31,000 nucleotides of DNA from Mesostigma viride (GCA_009746045.1 RPFO01001790.1:64001-95000), one strand, 5' to 3'. Shown: positions 10,863 to 24,440, counted from the first letter of the stretch. A program made the numbers and translations. Notes: generated by a model from the sequence alone, not told the origin.

Positions 10863-10986
10863 TCGGTTCAGTAAACTACTAGGAAGTAGGCCGAACCGAA
10901 AATTTAACAAAAACTCCGTTCAGAAAAGTGTTCGAACTAAATTTTCATTCAGTCTGAACACTCGAAATTTTCCGTTCCGTCTGAAC
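10863..10986. promoter_or_regulatory. GTTCAG/CTGAAC motif cluster of L1b
   Basis: It has ATTCAG-T-CTGAAC (10947-10959) and GTTCCG-T-CTGAAC (10974-10986), again with starts 27 bp apart. Both carry the same substitutions as the copies at 554 and 581, and the preceding CTGAAC-AC-GTTCAG is missing. Confidence 0.4.
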
Positions 10987-11309
10987 CCTTAGTAAATCAA
11001 GTAGGATGTTTTGTAGATTTAGATTCGGCAAACAACATCCCCCCCAGCCGTATATGCCCCCCGGCATTTCTCGCGCATTTTGCTGAATTCGGCTTCCGTT
11101 CAGAACACCTCAGACTCGATCTTACGCGGGTGTGACGGTGTTCAGGCGAGCGGTTACGGGCCGTAACTCGCGGCTCCGCAGGATTTCAGGCATGGCCCTC
11201 GGTCGTGGGGGTGCGATCAGGCCGTACGGTACGGCGCCCGCGGCGATGTCAGGTTGTTCGGGGTTCTCCTTTGCGCAACACGATCGTAGTTAAGTAGTTG
11301 ACAAGTTGG

Positions 11310-11326
11310 GGGCCCCTTCGGGGCCC
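11310..11326. other. Terminal hairpin H1 of L1c
   Basis: Same 7-3-7 perfect hairpin, 4 nt after GACAAG (11300-11305). Confidence 0.7.
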
Positions 11327-11563
11327 GGACTTTTTGGCGCCTGAGCGGGCGATTGGCGCGTACACCCGCGGGGTGCGTCCTCGGGAACGCCGGCGCCACG
11401 CGGGGCGCGCTGCGCGAAGGGGCAGTGGCCGAAGGCGCCGAGGCGGGGGGGCCAGCGGGAGCCATAAAATTTCGGCTTCGTGCGGCCCGTCCGCAGGCGG
11501 AGCCCCCTGCTTTTCCCAGCTTCGAGCCGTTTCCTGGCACGCGCCCCATCTGAACACATTCAG

Positions 11564-12560
11564 GCAAGTCATCTCGCTAAAGGTCCACTGGGACGAAATA
11601 ATTACGTACATGCAAAGTCGAGGCTATAGCGGTGCAGAAAACTGATTGGTGTAGGAGCATCGATGCATGGATTCGTTCCAAATATTGTAGGCATTTTTTA
11701 TGAGTTATGGCTGGGACGAGTAGGTCATCCAGCAACATCTGGGTGTAGTTCGTGGCATGTTTCCCTACCCTTTTGGGAATGCCCTTGGGGCCAGGCCAGG
11801 TCACAATATGACGCCCTGGCCGGCCAAGCCGCTGGGGGCCTGCCAGACCAAAGTCCCTATATGAGTGTGCTTTGGTCCCAGTATGGACACTAAACTGTTT
11901 TAGGTTAGTTTGTGGACATTACCATGCAAGGTGCAACTGGCTCCTATTGTTAGGCGCGAGTTGGACACGATTTGAGGGCTAAAAGCTAAAATTGTTTGCT
12001 GACACAGCTAGCCCGCAACACACGTAGCATAGGTGTCACACTTCATGTAGTGTTCAAGTTGGGGCATGATACAGACAATGTTTGTTCCAACTCTGATTTA
12101 TTATAATGAGTTGTCTTGAGCACTTCATAATGAGATTAGCACAGCTCATTTTAAGACACACCACCGCATCTTTATCAAACAATCCCATCCAATTCCCAAC
12201 TTCACCATGGAATGGCCATCAAATGTTAGCATGTGCACGATCGCTCATGCCCACTTCAAAATCATCTTAAGAAAGACAGTTTTGTATTCGCTAACTTCTT
12301 TATAACCACCACCAGTATGATGCAACCACAGGCCCTCACTGTGACCACTGTGACCACGGGAAGGGCACGCCATCACATGCAGCCATAAATGTATCTAACG
12401 AAGCAAGGCCAGCTGGTATCCAGGCGGCATGTTGCCACCACACACGTCTCGGTTACGGCGCCGTCACCCATCTTCATGTCCCTGCAAATATGCACCCCAT
12501 AACAACGTGTGACAACCCACAAGACCCCACGGTGCCCTTTTGCGGGATCGCAGGGCATGG
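11564..12560. other. Block B of L1c
   Basis: Homologue of 1901-2905. It holds the longest version of the minus-strand frame (11577-11804, 75 codons from a GTG), with several amino-acid-changing differences from the L1a copy. Otherwise it is featureless, with no RNA gene seen. Confidence 0.5.
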
Positions 12561-12874
12561 CAGGGCATGTGCGTGTGTACCACCCCTACCTGCCTGCCCA
12601 ACGCCCCACTCCCCATGCCATAAGTTTCATGGCTCGTGCCCCAGGTCCCCTGCCCCGTCCCACCTGCCCACTGTGCCCCTGCTTGTGACTTGCCTCTGAC
12701 CACATCACGTGCAGGTGGCTGAGGGCCTGCCCCATGCCCCAGTCCCCACGACCTGTGACTCATAGCTTCAGAAAGGCTCCCCCTGCCCCCTGCCGCCAGG
12801 ACCCTGCCCTCCTCCCTGTGGTGCCCCCGCTGGCTGGCTTGCCAATAATCACATCTCGTGCATGTGGCTGCCTT

Positions 12875-13048
<174 letters not shown>

Positions 13049-13429
13049 GAATATGCACCCCATAACAACATGTGACAACCCAGGGCAGGGCAGGGCAGGG
13101 CATGTGCGTATGTACCACCCCTACCTGCCTGCCCAACGCCCCACTCCCCATGGCTCGTGCCCCAGGTCCCCTGCCCTGTCCCACCTGCCCACTGTGCCCC
13201 TGCTTGTGACTTGCCTCTGACCACATCACGTGCAGGTGGCTAAGGGCCTGCCCCATGCCCCAGTCCCCACGACCTGTGACTCATAGCTTCAGAAAGGCTC
13301 CCCCTGCCCCCTGCCGCCTGGACCCTGCCCCCCGCCCCCTCCCCCCTCCCCCTGTCCCCATGCCCTCCTCCCTGTGGTGCCCCCGCTGGCTGGCTTGCCA
13401 ATAATCACATCTCGTGCATGTGGCTGCCT

Positions 13430-13582
<153 letters not shown>

Positions 13583-13650
13583 CCTAACCCATGCCACATA
13601 CCCCACGCCCCAAGCCTCGTGCCCCATGTCCCCTGCCAGCCTGCCTGCCT

Positions 13651-14805
13651 ACACAAGCAAAGCAAACAAACATGGCCCCGCTGGCACAATGCAAAGCACA
13701 CCTGGTTGATCAGGTAGCGGGCACGCCTGCACAATGAGACATCAAAAATACACAGCCAGCAAAGTGAAATTCAGTGTGCAAGCCAATGGGGCCTACGTTT
13801 GACAGCAAATATGATGAATCCATGTAGAAAAATATGGCACAGCACATGGTTGCCCGCCTGCACGTATAGCCCAGTAAAAATTCACGTGCAGCACAGCAGT
13901 CAACGACTCCCAAAATTGGTGCATGAGCAAGCATCCATGAGCAACCATGGGCTTTCCCTGCCCAGTCTGTTCCAGAAGAAAGCAACACGGATAACGTGGC
14001 AATGACATTCCCAAGGAGAATGAAGAGGACGCACCCCACGGATACGACAGTGGAAGACAGACTCTTGGTCCGGTATGTGCACGCTGCGACCAAGAAAATT
14101 CGTCTGGAAAAAGGGAAATTGCATAAGATGACGGTAAACGTAAATCACATTAGATAAAAGCAGATACATTGACCACATCTTTGACACAAATCGCCATCGC
14201 CAGCGTTCGTCCCGTGCCAAGCAATCCAGCGCTCAATCCGAATTGTCTATGGTGACACCAGACATTCGTTTGCCACGTCTTCCATGAACAGCAAAACTGA
14301 TTTTACAAGGCGTGAAATACGTAAAACTGAAGAATGACGACAATGAAACAAAACAATCTGATGACGACGTTCAATTTCCAGGTCGCTGGCTATTGTACAG
14401 CAAATGCCATAGCGACACGAACCTCTCCCACGCAGGTAGCACGGGGTTGACGCCCCGCCAGCTCAGAAAGTTTCCTACGTACTCTTCCAATACAAACTTT
14501 TGATGTATAAAAGCCATGAATTCGCATTCCCCATCCCGATTTCACATGCTACGTCGCCCGCCATCGCCAGCCAGCAACAACTATGGTTGCTTCCGCATCA
14601 CGTCGCTTTGTTTCATTAACATTTTTTGCCCCGACCATGCCGCTTTTATTATTCACGTTCACTTTACCCATTGCCACTGCCCAGCCTGGTGCGTTCGACG
14701 CGACGCTCGCCCCGCCCTGCATGCGAACTAAAATTTGGTACGGTTCGACCGGTCCAACTGTCCCCGTTCAACCTGAACACTTCTAGTCCGTATTTTTGTC
14801 AGGGT
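13651..14805. other. Block D of L1c
   Basis: Homologue of block D of L1a. It is shorter because the region matching roughly 4690-4890 is absent, leaving a single copy of the CCCAGTAAAAA-CACGTGCA motif (13870-13890). It carries an extra stretch (13728-13770) whose counterpart is in L2 block D' (23150-23200). TATAAAAG is at 14506-14513. The minus-strand frame 13710-14093 is longer here only because of that deletion. Confidence 0.5.
14430..14600 (+). promoter_or_regulatory. Conserved TATA-box segment, L1c
   Basis: TATAAAAG at 14506-14513 with the same conserved flanks as in L1a. Confidence 0.33.
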
Positions 14806-14920
14806 CCAAGGCTGGGGGTGCCAGCGGGAGCCCGAAAATTTCGGTTTCGTACGGCCGTTTGGCGGGCTGAGCCCCCTGCTTTTCACAGTTTCTAGCCGTT
14901 TTTTTTGGCATGCTCCCCGT

Positions 14921-15077
14921 CTGAACACGTTCAGTTAAGTAAACTCGCAAAAATTGGCACGGAAATTGCGTGGGAAGTAGGCCGAACCGAAAATTGAACC
15001 AAAAACCCGTTCAGAAAAGTGTTCGAACTCAATTTTCGTTCAGGCTGAACACTCAAAATTTCCCGTTCAGTCTGAAC
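14921..15077. promoter_or_regulatory. GTTCAG/CTGAAC motif cluster of L1c
   Basis: CTGAAC-AC-GTTCAG (14921-14934), GTTCAG-G-CTGAAC (15038-15050) and GTTCAG-T-CTGAAC (15065-15077). The half-sites are intact even where the central base has changed. Confidence 0.45.
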
Positions 15078-15408
15078 CCTTAGTATTTGTAGTAGGATGT
15101 TTGGATAGAGATGCTTCGTCAAACAACTCAGCCCCCTGCCGTATATGCCCCCCGGCATTTCTCGCGCATTTTGCTGAATTGAGCTGACGTCATTTTCTGT
15201 TCAGAACATGTGAGACTCGATCTTAGGAGGGTGTGACGGCGTTCAGGCCGGCGGTTACGGGCCGTAACTCGCGGCTCCGCAGGATTTCAGGATGGCGTTC
15301 GATCGTGGGGTGCGATCAGGCCGTACGGTACGGCGCCCGCGGCGATGTCAGGATGTTCGGGTTTCTCCGTTGCGCAACACGATCGTAGTTAAGTAGTTGA
15401 CAAGTTGG

Positions 15409-15425
15409 GGGCCCCTTCGGGGCCC
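15409..15425. other. Terminal hairpin H1 of L1d
   Basis: Same 7-3-7 perfect hairpin, 4 nt after GACAAG (15399-15404). Confidence 0.7.
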
Positions 15426-15661
15426 GGACTTTTTGGCGCCTGAGCGGGCGATTGGCGCGTACACCCGCGGGGTGCGTCCTCGGGAACGCCGGCGCCACGC
15501 GGGGCGCGCAGCGCGAAGGGGCAGTGGCCGAAGGCGCCGAGGCGGGGGGCCAGCGGGAGCCATAAAATTTCGGCTTCGTACGGCCCGTCCGCAGGCGGAG
15601 CCCCCTGCTTTTCCCAGCTTCGAGCCGTTTCCTGGCACGCGCCCCGTCTGAACACGTTCAG

Positions 15662-16668
15662 GCAAGTCATCTCGCTAAAGGTCCACCGGGACGAAATAAT
15701 TACGTACATGCAAATTCGAGGGTATGGCGGTGCAGAAAACTGATTGGTGTAGGAGCATCGATGCATGGATTCGTTCCAAATATTGTAGGCATTTTTTATG
15801 AGTTATGGCTGGGATGAGTAGGTCATCCAGCAACATCTGGGTGTAGTTCGTGGCATGTTTCCCTACCCTTTTGGGAATGCCCTTGGGGCCAGGCCAGGTC
15901 AGAATATGCCGCCCTGGCCGGCCAAGCCGCTGGGGGCCTGACAGACCATATACAAGTCCCTATATGAGTGTGCTTTGGTCCCAGTATGGACACTAAACGG
16001 TTTTAGGTTAGTTTGTGGACATTACCATGCAAGGTGCAACTGGCTCCTATTGTTAGGCGCGAGTTGGACACGATTTGAGGGCTAAAAGCTAAAACTGTTT
16101 GCTGACACTGCTAGCCCGCAACACACGTAGCGTAGGTGTCACACTTCATGTAGTGTTAAAGTTGGGGCATGATGCAGACAATGTTTGTTCCAACTCTGAT
16201 TTATTATAATGAGTTGTCTTGAGCACTTCATAATGAGATTAGCACAGCTCATTTTAAGACACACCACCGCATCTTTATCAAACAATCCCATCCAATTCCC
16301 AACTTCACCATGGAATGGCCATCAAATGTTAGCATGTGCACGATCGCTCATGCCCACTTAAAAATCACCTTAAGAAAGAAAGTTATGTATTCGCTAACTT
16401 CTTTATAACCACCACCAGTATGGGGCAACCACAGGCCCTCACTGTGACCACTGTGACCACCGCAAGGGCACGCCATCACATGCAGCCATAAATGTATCTA
16501 ACGAAGCAAGGCCAGCTGGTATCCAGGCGGCATGTTGCCACCACACACGTCTCGGTTTCGGCGCGGTCACCCATCTTCATGTCCCTGCAAATATGCACCC
16601 CATAACAACGTGTGACAACCCACAAGACCCCACGGTGCCCTTTTGCGGGATCGCAGGGCATGGCAGGG
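15662..16668. other. Block B of L1d
   Basis: Near-identical to block B of L1a. The minus-strand frame (15675 to about 15902) is open. Confidence 0.5.
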
Positions 16669-17017
16669 CATGTGCGTGTGTACCACCCCTACCTGCCTGC
16701 CCAACGCCCCACTCCCCATGCCCCAAGTTTCATGGCTCGTGCCCCAGGTCCCCTGCCCCGTCCCACCTGCCCACTGTGCCCGTGCTTGTGACTTGCCTCT
16801 GACCACATCACGTGCAGGTCCCTGAGAGCCTGCCCCATGCCCCAGTCCCCACGACCTGTGACTCGTAGCGTCAGAAAGGCTCCCCCTGCCCCCTGCCGCC
16901 TGGACCCTGCCCCCCGCCCCCTCCCCCCTTCCCCCTGTCCCCACGCCCTCCTCCCTGTGGTGCCCCCGCTGGCTGGCTTCCCAATAATCACATCTCGTGC
17001 ATGTGGCTGCCTTGCTT

Positions 17018-17274
<257 letters not shown>

Positions 17275-17651
17275 TTGACCCATGCCACATACCCCACGGC
17301 CCAAGCCTCGTGCCCCATGTCCCCTGCCACCCTGCCTGCCTACACATGCAAAGGAAAGTTTCATGGCTCGTGCCCCAGGTCCCTTGCCCCGTCCCACCTG
17401 CCCACTGTGCCCCTGCTTGTGACTTGCCTCTGACCACATCACGTGCAGGTGGCTGAGGGCCTGCCCCATGCCCCAGTCCCCACGACCTGTGACTCATAGC
17501 TTCAGAAAGGCTTCCCCTGCCCCCTGCCGCCTGGACCCTGCCCCCCGCCCCCTCCCCCTTCCCCCTGTCCCCATGCCCTCCTCCCTGTGGTGCCCCCGCT
17601 GGCTGGCTTGCCAATAATCACATCTCGTGCATGTGGCTGCCTTGCTTGCTT

Positions 17652-17789
<138 letters not shown>

Positions 17790-18121
17790 CCATGCCACAT
17801 ACCCCACGCCCCAAGCCTCGTGCCCCATGTCCCCAAGTTTCATGGCTCGTGCCCCAGGTCCCCTGCCCCGTCCCACCTGCCCACTGTGCCCTTGCTTGTG
17901 TCTTGCCTCTGACCACATCACGTGCAGGTGGCTGAGGGCCTGCCCCATGCCCCAGTCCCCATGACCTGTGACTCATAGCTTCAGAAAGGCTCCCCCTGCC
18001 CCCTGCCGCCTGGACCCTGCCCCCCGCCCCCTCCCCCCTTCCCCCTGTCCCCATACCCTCCTCTGTGGTGCCCCCGCTGGCTGGCTTGCCAATAATCACA
18101 TCTCGTGCATGTGGCTGCCTT

Positions 18122-18172
<51 letters not shown>
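18122..18172 (+). repeat. (GGCT)n tract 3, L1d
   Basis: About 12 copies, the same as in L1a. Confidence 0.95.
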
Positions 18173-18173
<1 letters not shown>

Positions 18174-18240
18174 CCTGACCCATGCCACATACCCCAAACC
18201 CCAAGCCTCGTGCCCCATGTCCCCTGCCAGCCTGCCTGTC

Positions 18241-19577
18241 TACACGTGCAAAGGAAACAAACATGGCCCCGCTGGCACAATGCAAAGCACACCTGGTTGA
18301 TCAGGTAGCGGGCACGCCAGTGTGCAAGCCAATGGGGCCTACGTTTGACAGCAAGTATGATGAATCCATGTAGAAAAATATGGCACAACACATGGTTGCC
18401 CACCTGCACGTACAGCCCAGTAAAAATTCACGTGCAGCAAACTGTCTACCCATGCGTGAATTTGGCTTCAGCCCAGTAAAAATCTGCACAACACAAATAT
18501 TGCACAGCCATTAGAGCAAGTCTAACTTTGGATATGCTGGATGGAAGCAATATAGCACAGCATGACACACCCCTAGTTGCTCACCTTCACCCATATAGCC
18601 CAGTGAAAACCCACGTGCAAAGCAAGGCAGCTTATCACACGCAAAACCACCATCAACGTCAGGAAGCACAGCAGTCAACGGCTCCCAAAATCGGTGCATG
18701 AGAAATCATCCATGAGCAATCATGGGCTTTCCCTGCCCAGTCTGTTCCAGAAGAAAGCAACACGGATAACGTGGCAATGACATTCCCAAGGAGAATGAAG
18801 AGGACGCACCCCACGGATACGACAATGGAAGACAGACTCTTCGTCCGGTATGTGCACGCTGCGACCAAGAAAATTCGTCTGGAAAAAAGGAAATTGCATA
18901 AGATTACGGTAAACGTAAATCACATTAGATAAAAGCAGATACATTGACCACATCTTTGACACAAATCGCCATCGCCAGCGTTCGTCCCGTGCCAAGCCAT
19001 CCAGCGCTCAATCGCAACTGTCTATGGTGACACCAGACATTCGTTTGCCCCATCCCACGTCTTCCATGAACAGCAAAACTGATTTTACAAGGCGTGAAAT
19101 ACGTAAAACTGAAAAATGACGACACTGAAACAAAACAATCTGATGACGACGTTCAATTTCCAGGTCGCTGGCTATTATACAGCAAATGCCATAGCGACAC
19201 GGACCTCTCCCACGCAGGTTGCACGGGGTTGACGCCCCGCCAGCTCAGAAAGTTTCGTACGTACTCTTCCAATACAAAATTTTGATGTATAAAAGCCATG
19301 AATTCGCATTCCCCATCCCAATTTCACATGCTACGTCGCCCGCCATCGCCAGCCAGCAACAACTATGGTTGCTTCCGCAGCACGTCGCTTTGTTTCATTA
19401 ACATTTTTTGCCGCTTTTGTTATTCACGTTCACTTTACCCATTGCCACTGCCCAGCCTGGTGCGTTCGACGCGACGCTCGCCCCGCCCTGCATGCGAACT
19501 AAAATTTGGTACGGTTCGACCGGTCCAACTTTCCCCGTTCAACCTGAACACTTCAAGTACGTATTCTTGTCAGGGTC
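18241..19577. other. Block D of L1d
   Basis: Near-identical to block D of L1a, with TATAAAAG at 19288-19295. Confidence 0.5.
19193..19378 (+). promoter_or_regulatory. Conserved TATA-box segment, L1d
   Basis: TATAAAAG at 19288-19295, identical context to L1a. Confidence 0.33.
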
Positions 19578-19688
19578 CGAGGCGGGGGGGCCAGCGGGAG
19601 CCCGAAAATTTCAGTTTCGTACGGCCGTTAGGCGGGCTGAGCCCCCTGCATTTCACAGTTTCGAGCCGTTTTTTCCCATGCTCCCCGT

Positions 19689-19845
19689 CTGAACACGTTC
19701 AGTTCACTCATCTCGCAAAAAATTGCACGGAAATTGCGTGGGAAGTAGGCCGAACCGAATATTGAACAAAAAACCCGTTCAGAAATGTGTTCGAACTCAA
19801 TTTTCGTTCAGTCTGAACACTCGAAATTTCCCGTTCAGTCTGAAC
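19689..19845. promoter_or_regulatory. GTTCAG/CTGAAC motif cluster of L1d
   Basis: CTGAAC-AC-GTTCAG (19689-19702) and GTTCAG-T-CTGAAC twice (19806-19818, 19833-19845), matching L1a. Confidence 0.45.
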
Positions 19846-20170
19846 CCTTAGTAAATCAAGTAGGATGTTTTGTAGATTTAGATTCGGCAAACAACATCCC
19901 CCCCATCCGTATATGCCCCCCGGCATTTCTCGCGCATTTTGCTGAATTCGGTTTCTGTTCAGAACACCTCAGACTCGATCTTAGGAGGGTGTGACGGCGT
20001 TCAGGCCGGCGGTTACGGGCCGTAACTCGCGGCTCCGCAGGATTTCAGGATTTGCCCTCGATCGTGGGGGTGCGATCAGGCCGTACGGTACGGCGCCCGC
20101 GGCGGTGTCAGGATGTTCGGGGTTCTCCCTTGCGCAACACGATCGTAGTTAAGTAGTTGACAAGAAAAAA

Positions 20171-20206
20171 GTGGGGGAGGGGGGGCTATCGCCCCCCCTC
20201 CCCGAC
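20171..20206. other. Terminal hairpin H2 of L2a
   Basis: A 16-bp stem with one G-G mismatch at the third position and loop TATC, 6 nt (all A) after GACAAG (20159-20164). One arm is nearly pure G, the other nearly pure C. It occupies the place that H1 holds in L1 and S units but has unrelated sequence. Confidence 0.75.
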
Positions 20207-20410
20207 TTGAGAGGACGTGACTCGCCGCTAGCGGCCCAGAGGCCGATAGTCGACCTTCTGGGCGCCAACCGCACCGGCCCGCGCGACGCGCCAAGACCCT
20301 TCCACGGAGGACGCGCGGGCGGACGATTCCGACCGGGACGAACCGTCTCCGTGCGCCACGCGCAACGGACCCTTCCCCGTGAACACCGTGGAAGCTCTCC
20401 GAGCGTGAGA

Positions 20411-21297
20411 TACTTGGAAATTTCGTCACGTTCGTATCGAAAATGAAATTTCTGACAAATTTGTCAGCTCGGACAGAACCACAATGAATTTCAGCATACC
20501 ATTCGATACAACAATGATATTTCGGCGTCGGATACTTGGAAATTTCGTTACGTTCGTATCGCCGGTGAAATTCTGACAAATTTTATCCTGAACTATTTCG
20601 CATCATAACATGACTACGTTGGGAGATCATCATGTAGCACTGGCTAACATATTCCCTTGCTGGATGGATGGAGGTAGGTGAAGAATTAAACCTTTTTGAA
20701 TGACCTTATTTGTCTAATTGTAATTGCCTAGCACAGTCTACCTAGAGGAGGGCCCTGATTGGCACAATTGTCAAAGAGACAACCAGCGCAGGCCAGAAAT
20801 CGGGAGAATCCGGACCATGGTAGCTCGAGCCTGCCGTTATCTTTTCCGCGTTTTCGAGTCGTTCAGGATGATGAAGATGAATGGTGATTGTGGCCATGTA
20901 AGTAATTATGCTACATGTCGTACATGATCTCCCAACTAGTCATGTTATAATTTAATTTCATTTTAATGCTAGCATGTCTTGTTGCATGCCCTCAAAGCTA
21001 AAATTGTTTATGACATGCAGAGAGAGCCCGCACAATGAATTTCAGCGTACCATTCATTAATTAATTATACCATGCGATATACTTTACAGATACTTCGAAA
21101 TTTGGGTACTGCTTTTTGCAAGCCAGCCATAAGGACCAAACACTCCCATGCAAACTCCCACTTTCATCATTAATTAATATTCATTGAGTGGCAATCCTTT
21201 CATTCCTTTGTTCACACATGCACCATCCGTCATTCCCATTATTAAATTGAAAAAATTAAATCATAGCATGACTCCGTGGTGCCCACTATGACTTCAT
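20411..21297. other. AT-rich block B' of L2a
   Basis: It links GC block 2 to the minisatellite. It has two copies of a ~33-bp segment starting GATACTTGGAAATTTCGT (near 20409 and 20529), a perfect 16-bp palindrome CTGACAAATTTGTCAG (20452-20467), the inverted-repeat element, and ATTAATTAAT runs near 21060 and 21170. A short segment near 20995-21035 resembles L1 block B. No gene is recognised. Confidence 0.5.
20605..20948. mobile_element. MITE-like inverted-repeat element, L2a copy
   Basis: The left arm (20605-20639) and right arm (20909-20948) are inverted repeats around ATAACATGACTA and TTGGGAGATCAT, with a small loop-out in the right arm. The element is about 344 bp and has no coding capacity. 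A target-site duplication is not obvious. The internal AT-rich part includes ATTGT at 20767-20771 and 20887-20891. Confidence 0.5.
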
Positions 21298-23069
21298 GGG
21301 GGGGGCTGGCATGCTTGCGTGGGTGTGGGGGGGCCTCGCATGCGTGCGTGGGTGTGGGGGGGGCTCGCATGCGTGCGTGGGTGTGTGGGGGAGTGGCATG
21401 CATGCGTGGGTGTGGTGGGGGGCTGCCATGCATGCGTGGGGTTAAGGGGGGGGCTGGCACGCGTGTGTGGGTTCGTGGGGTGGCTGCCATGCGTGCGTGG
21501 GTGTGTGGGGTGGCTGGCATGCGTACGTGGGTGTGGGGGGTGGCTGGCATGCATAAGTGGGTTTGTGATGGGCTGGCATGCGTGCGTGGGTTGGTGGGGT
21601 GGCTGGCATGCATGCCTGCATGTGGGGGGTCGCTGGCATGCATGCGTGGGTTTGTGGGGTAGCTGGCATGCAGGCGTGGGTGTGGGAGGGGCTGGCATGC
21701 ATGCGTGGGTGTGGGGGGTGGCTGGCATGCATGCCTGCATGTGGGGTGGGGCTGGCATGCGTGCGTGGGTGTGGGGGGGCTCGCATGCGTGCGTGGGTGT
21801 GGGGGGGGCTCGCATGCGTGCGTGGGTGTGGGGGGGAGTGGCATGCATGCGTGGGTGTGGTGGGGGGCTGCCATGCATGCGTGGGGTTAGGGGGGGGCTG
21901 GCACGCGTGCGTGGGTTGGTGGGGTGGCTGCCATGCGTGCGTGGGTGTGTGGGGTGGCTGGCATGCGTACGTGGGTGTGGGGGGTGGCTGGCATGCATAA
22001 GTGGGTTTGTGATGGGCTGGCATGCGTGCGTGGGTTGGTGGGGTGGCTGGCATGCATGCGTGCATGTGGGGGGTCGCTGGCATGCATGCGTGGGTTTGTG
22101 GGGTAGCTGGCATGCGGGCGTGGGTGTGGGAGGGGCTGGCATGCATGCGTGGGTGTGGGGGGTGGCTGGCATGCATGCCTGCATGTGGGGTGGGGCTGGC
22201 ATGCGTGCGTGGGTGTGGGGGGGGCTCGCATGCGTGCGTGGGTGTGGGGGGGGCTCGCATGCGTGCGTGGGTGTGGGGGGGAGTGGCATGCATGCGTGGG
22301 TGTGGTGGGGGGCTGCCATGCATGCGTGGGGTTAGGGGGGGCTGGCACGCGTGTGTGGGTTGGTGGGGTGGCTGCCATGCGTGCGTGGGTGTGTGGGGTG
22401 GCTGGCATGCGTACGTGGGTGTGGGGGGTGGCTGGCATGCATAAGTGGGTTTGTGATGGGCTGGCATGCGTGCGTGGGTTGGTGGGGTGGCTGGCATGCA
22501 TGCGTGCATGTGGGGGGTCGCTGGCATGCATGCGTGGGTTTGTGGGGTAGCTGGCATGCGGGCGTGGGTGTGGGAGGGGCTGGCATGCATGCGTGGGTGT
22601 GGGGGGTGGCTGGCATGCATGCCTGCATGTGGGGTAGGGCTGGCATGCGTGCGTGGGTGTGGGGGGGGCTGCCATGCGTGTGTCGGGGGGCTGGCATGCG
22701 TGGGTGGTTGGCGGGGGAGTGGCATGCATGCGTGGGTGTGGTGGGGAGCTGCCATGCATGCGTGGTTTTAAGGGGGGGCTGGCACGCGTGCGTGGGTTCG
22801 TGGGGTGGCTGCCATGCGTGCGTGGGGGTGGGGGGTGGCTGGCATGCGTAAGTGGCTGTGGGGGTTGCTGGAATGCATAAGTGGGTTGTGGGGTGGCTGG
22901 CATGCGTGCGTGGGTGTGGGGGTGGCTGGCATGCGTGCGTGGATTGGTGGGGTGGCTGGCATGCATGCGGGCATGTGGGGGGTGGCTGGAATCCATGCGT
23001 GGGTTTGTGGGGTATAGCTAACATGTGTGCGTGGGTGTGGGAGGGGCTGGCATGCATGCGTTGGTTGAC
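21298..23069 (+). repeat. G-rich minisatellite of L2a, 15-monomer higher-order repeat
   Basis: About 60 monomers of ~29.6 bp with core GGCTGGCATGCATGCGTGGG and G-run linkers. The CACGCGTG variant occurs at 21458, 21902, 22346 and 22783, giving periods of 444, 444 and 437 bp, that is 15 monomers per higher-order repeat. The final 300 bp are more diverged. G runs give quadruplex potential on the + strand, and TGCATGCATGCGTG is alternating purine-pyrimidine. Confidence 0.92.
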
Positions 23070-24440
23070 ATGCCATGGATGAAAAACGCCAAGAAGAGTA
23101 TATGGCCCCGCTGCCACCAAAAATCACCTGGTTGATCAACCAAGGGGATAGCCTGCACAGTGAGACACAAACACAGCAGACCCAGCAAAGCAAAATTCAG
23201 GTTGTAAGCGAGTGGAGATTACTTTTGACATGCTTGATGAAGAAATATATAACACACCTTCTATTGTCACACCTTCTATAAACAAATGGTTGATTGATCA
23301 CCTTATACACCACGTAAACATGCTACCAGACGCGCTCTTCAGTCCAGTCAAAATCCACGTGCAAAGCAAGTCAGCTTACGCAGAAAGCACCATGAATGTC
23401 AGCCAGTACAGCAGTAAATGACGCCCCAAACCCGTGACCAGGCAAGCATCCAGAGGGGCTTTCACCGCCCAGTATATTCCAGAAAAAAGCATCACAGATC
23501 CTTGGGCAACGGACGTTCACACAGGACATGCGAAGGACCATGAAGATGGCGTCCTGCACGGCTAAGAAAATAAAACGCAGACCCTTGCTACGCTATGTCT
23601 TTGCTGCGACTAGGTGGATTCGGCGAAATGGAAAGAACGCAACCATGAAAATGCATCAGAAAGAGAGCAGGTACTACCCCGGTCATCGAAACAAACGCCT
23701 CACCATCGGCATCGCCGGTTACGTCCCGTGGCAAAAAATCCAGCGTTCTTTCCAATATGATGTGGCGACAGCAGAAGCTCGTTGGCCACACCCCAAGCCT
23801 TCCACGAACAGCAAACTGATTTCACTAGGCACCCAATACGTAAAGCAGTTAAGCATGATACTACAATACCTAAATCTACAACGACATTCCATTTCCAGGT
23901 CGCCATAGCGACACGGACCTCTCCCACGCAGGTATCACTCCGTTGACGCACCTCCAGCTCAGAAAATTTCGCACTTGCTCTTCAAACATAAAATTTTGAC
24001 GTATAAAACCATGGCTGCGCATTCCCCATCCCAATTTTCTAGCCTACGTTGCCTGCCATCGCCAGCCAGCACAAGGAAAATTGCTCGCGCAGCACGTCAC
24101 TTTGTTTTTCGCCCCGAGCATGCCGCACGCTTTGCCAATAATTCCCAGTTCCCACTGCTATTTCGCCCCACCCTGACTGAACGCCAGTTCGGCTCTGAAC
24201 CTTCCAACCGTCCTGCAAATTTGATCCATGCGTTCAGAAAATCGCATTCCATTCACGTTGTGGCCGTTATTCGAGCGCGTTATTCGAAACGGCGTGCACC
24301 GGTTGGTCCCCGTCCAAAGTGGTGCAACGGGAAACTGTGAAAAGTTTTAGTACAGATATCGGTTCGCCAGTAGCTTGTTTGACGCTTAAAAAAGTCAACG
24401 TGCCGTAATTCCTGAGGCCGCGCGGATTGGCGAGACGCCC
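23070..24440. other. Block D' of L2a (diverged relative of block D)
   Basis: It matches block D in patches in the same order: ATGGCCCCGCTG near 23102, CACCTGGTTGATCA near 23127, CCAGTCAAAATCCACGTGCA near 23344, and the TATA segment 23905-24080. Plus-strand frames of 126 codons (23528-23908) and 121 codons (23975-24340) are open. The matching segments of block D do not keep the first frame open, so I do not call it a gene. The second frame contains an Arg/Ala/Ser-rich N-terminus from ATG 24011, but that ATG lies only about 2 nt after the TATA box. Confidence 0.5.
23905..24080 (+). promoter_or_regulatory. Conserved TATA-box segment, L2a
   Basis: TATAAAAC at 24002-24009. A short hairpin GTCGC-CATA-GCGAC precedes it near 23900-23914. 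In the L1 copies a ~20-bp insertion splits that hairpin. Confidence 0.33.

Noticed and set aside
23528-23908. 126-codon plus-strand frame in block D' (copy at 28394-28774)
   Set aside because: The homologous part of block D does not keep this frame, and the two L2 copies are identical so selection cannot be judged. No recognisable domain.
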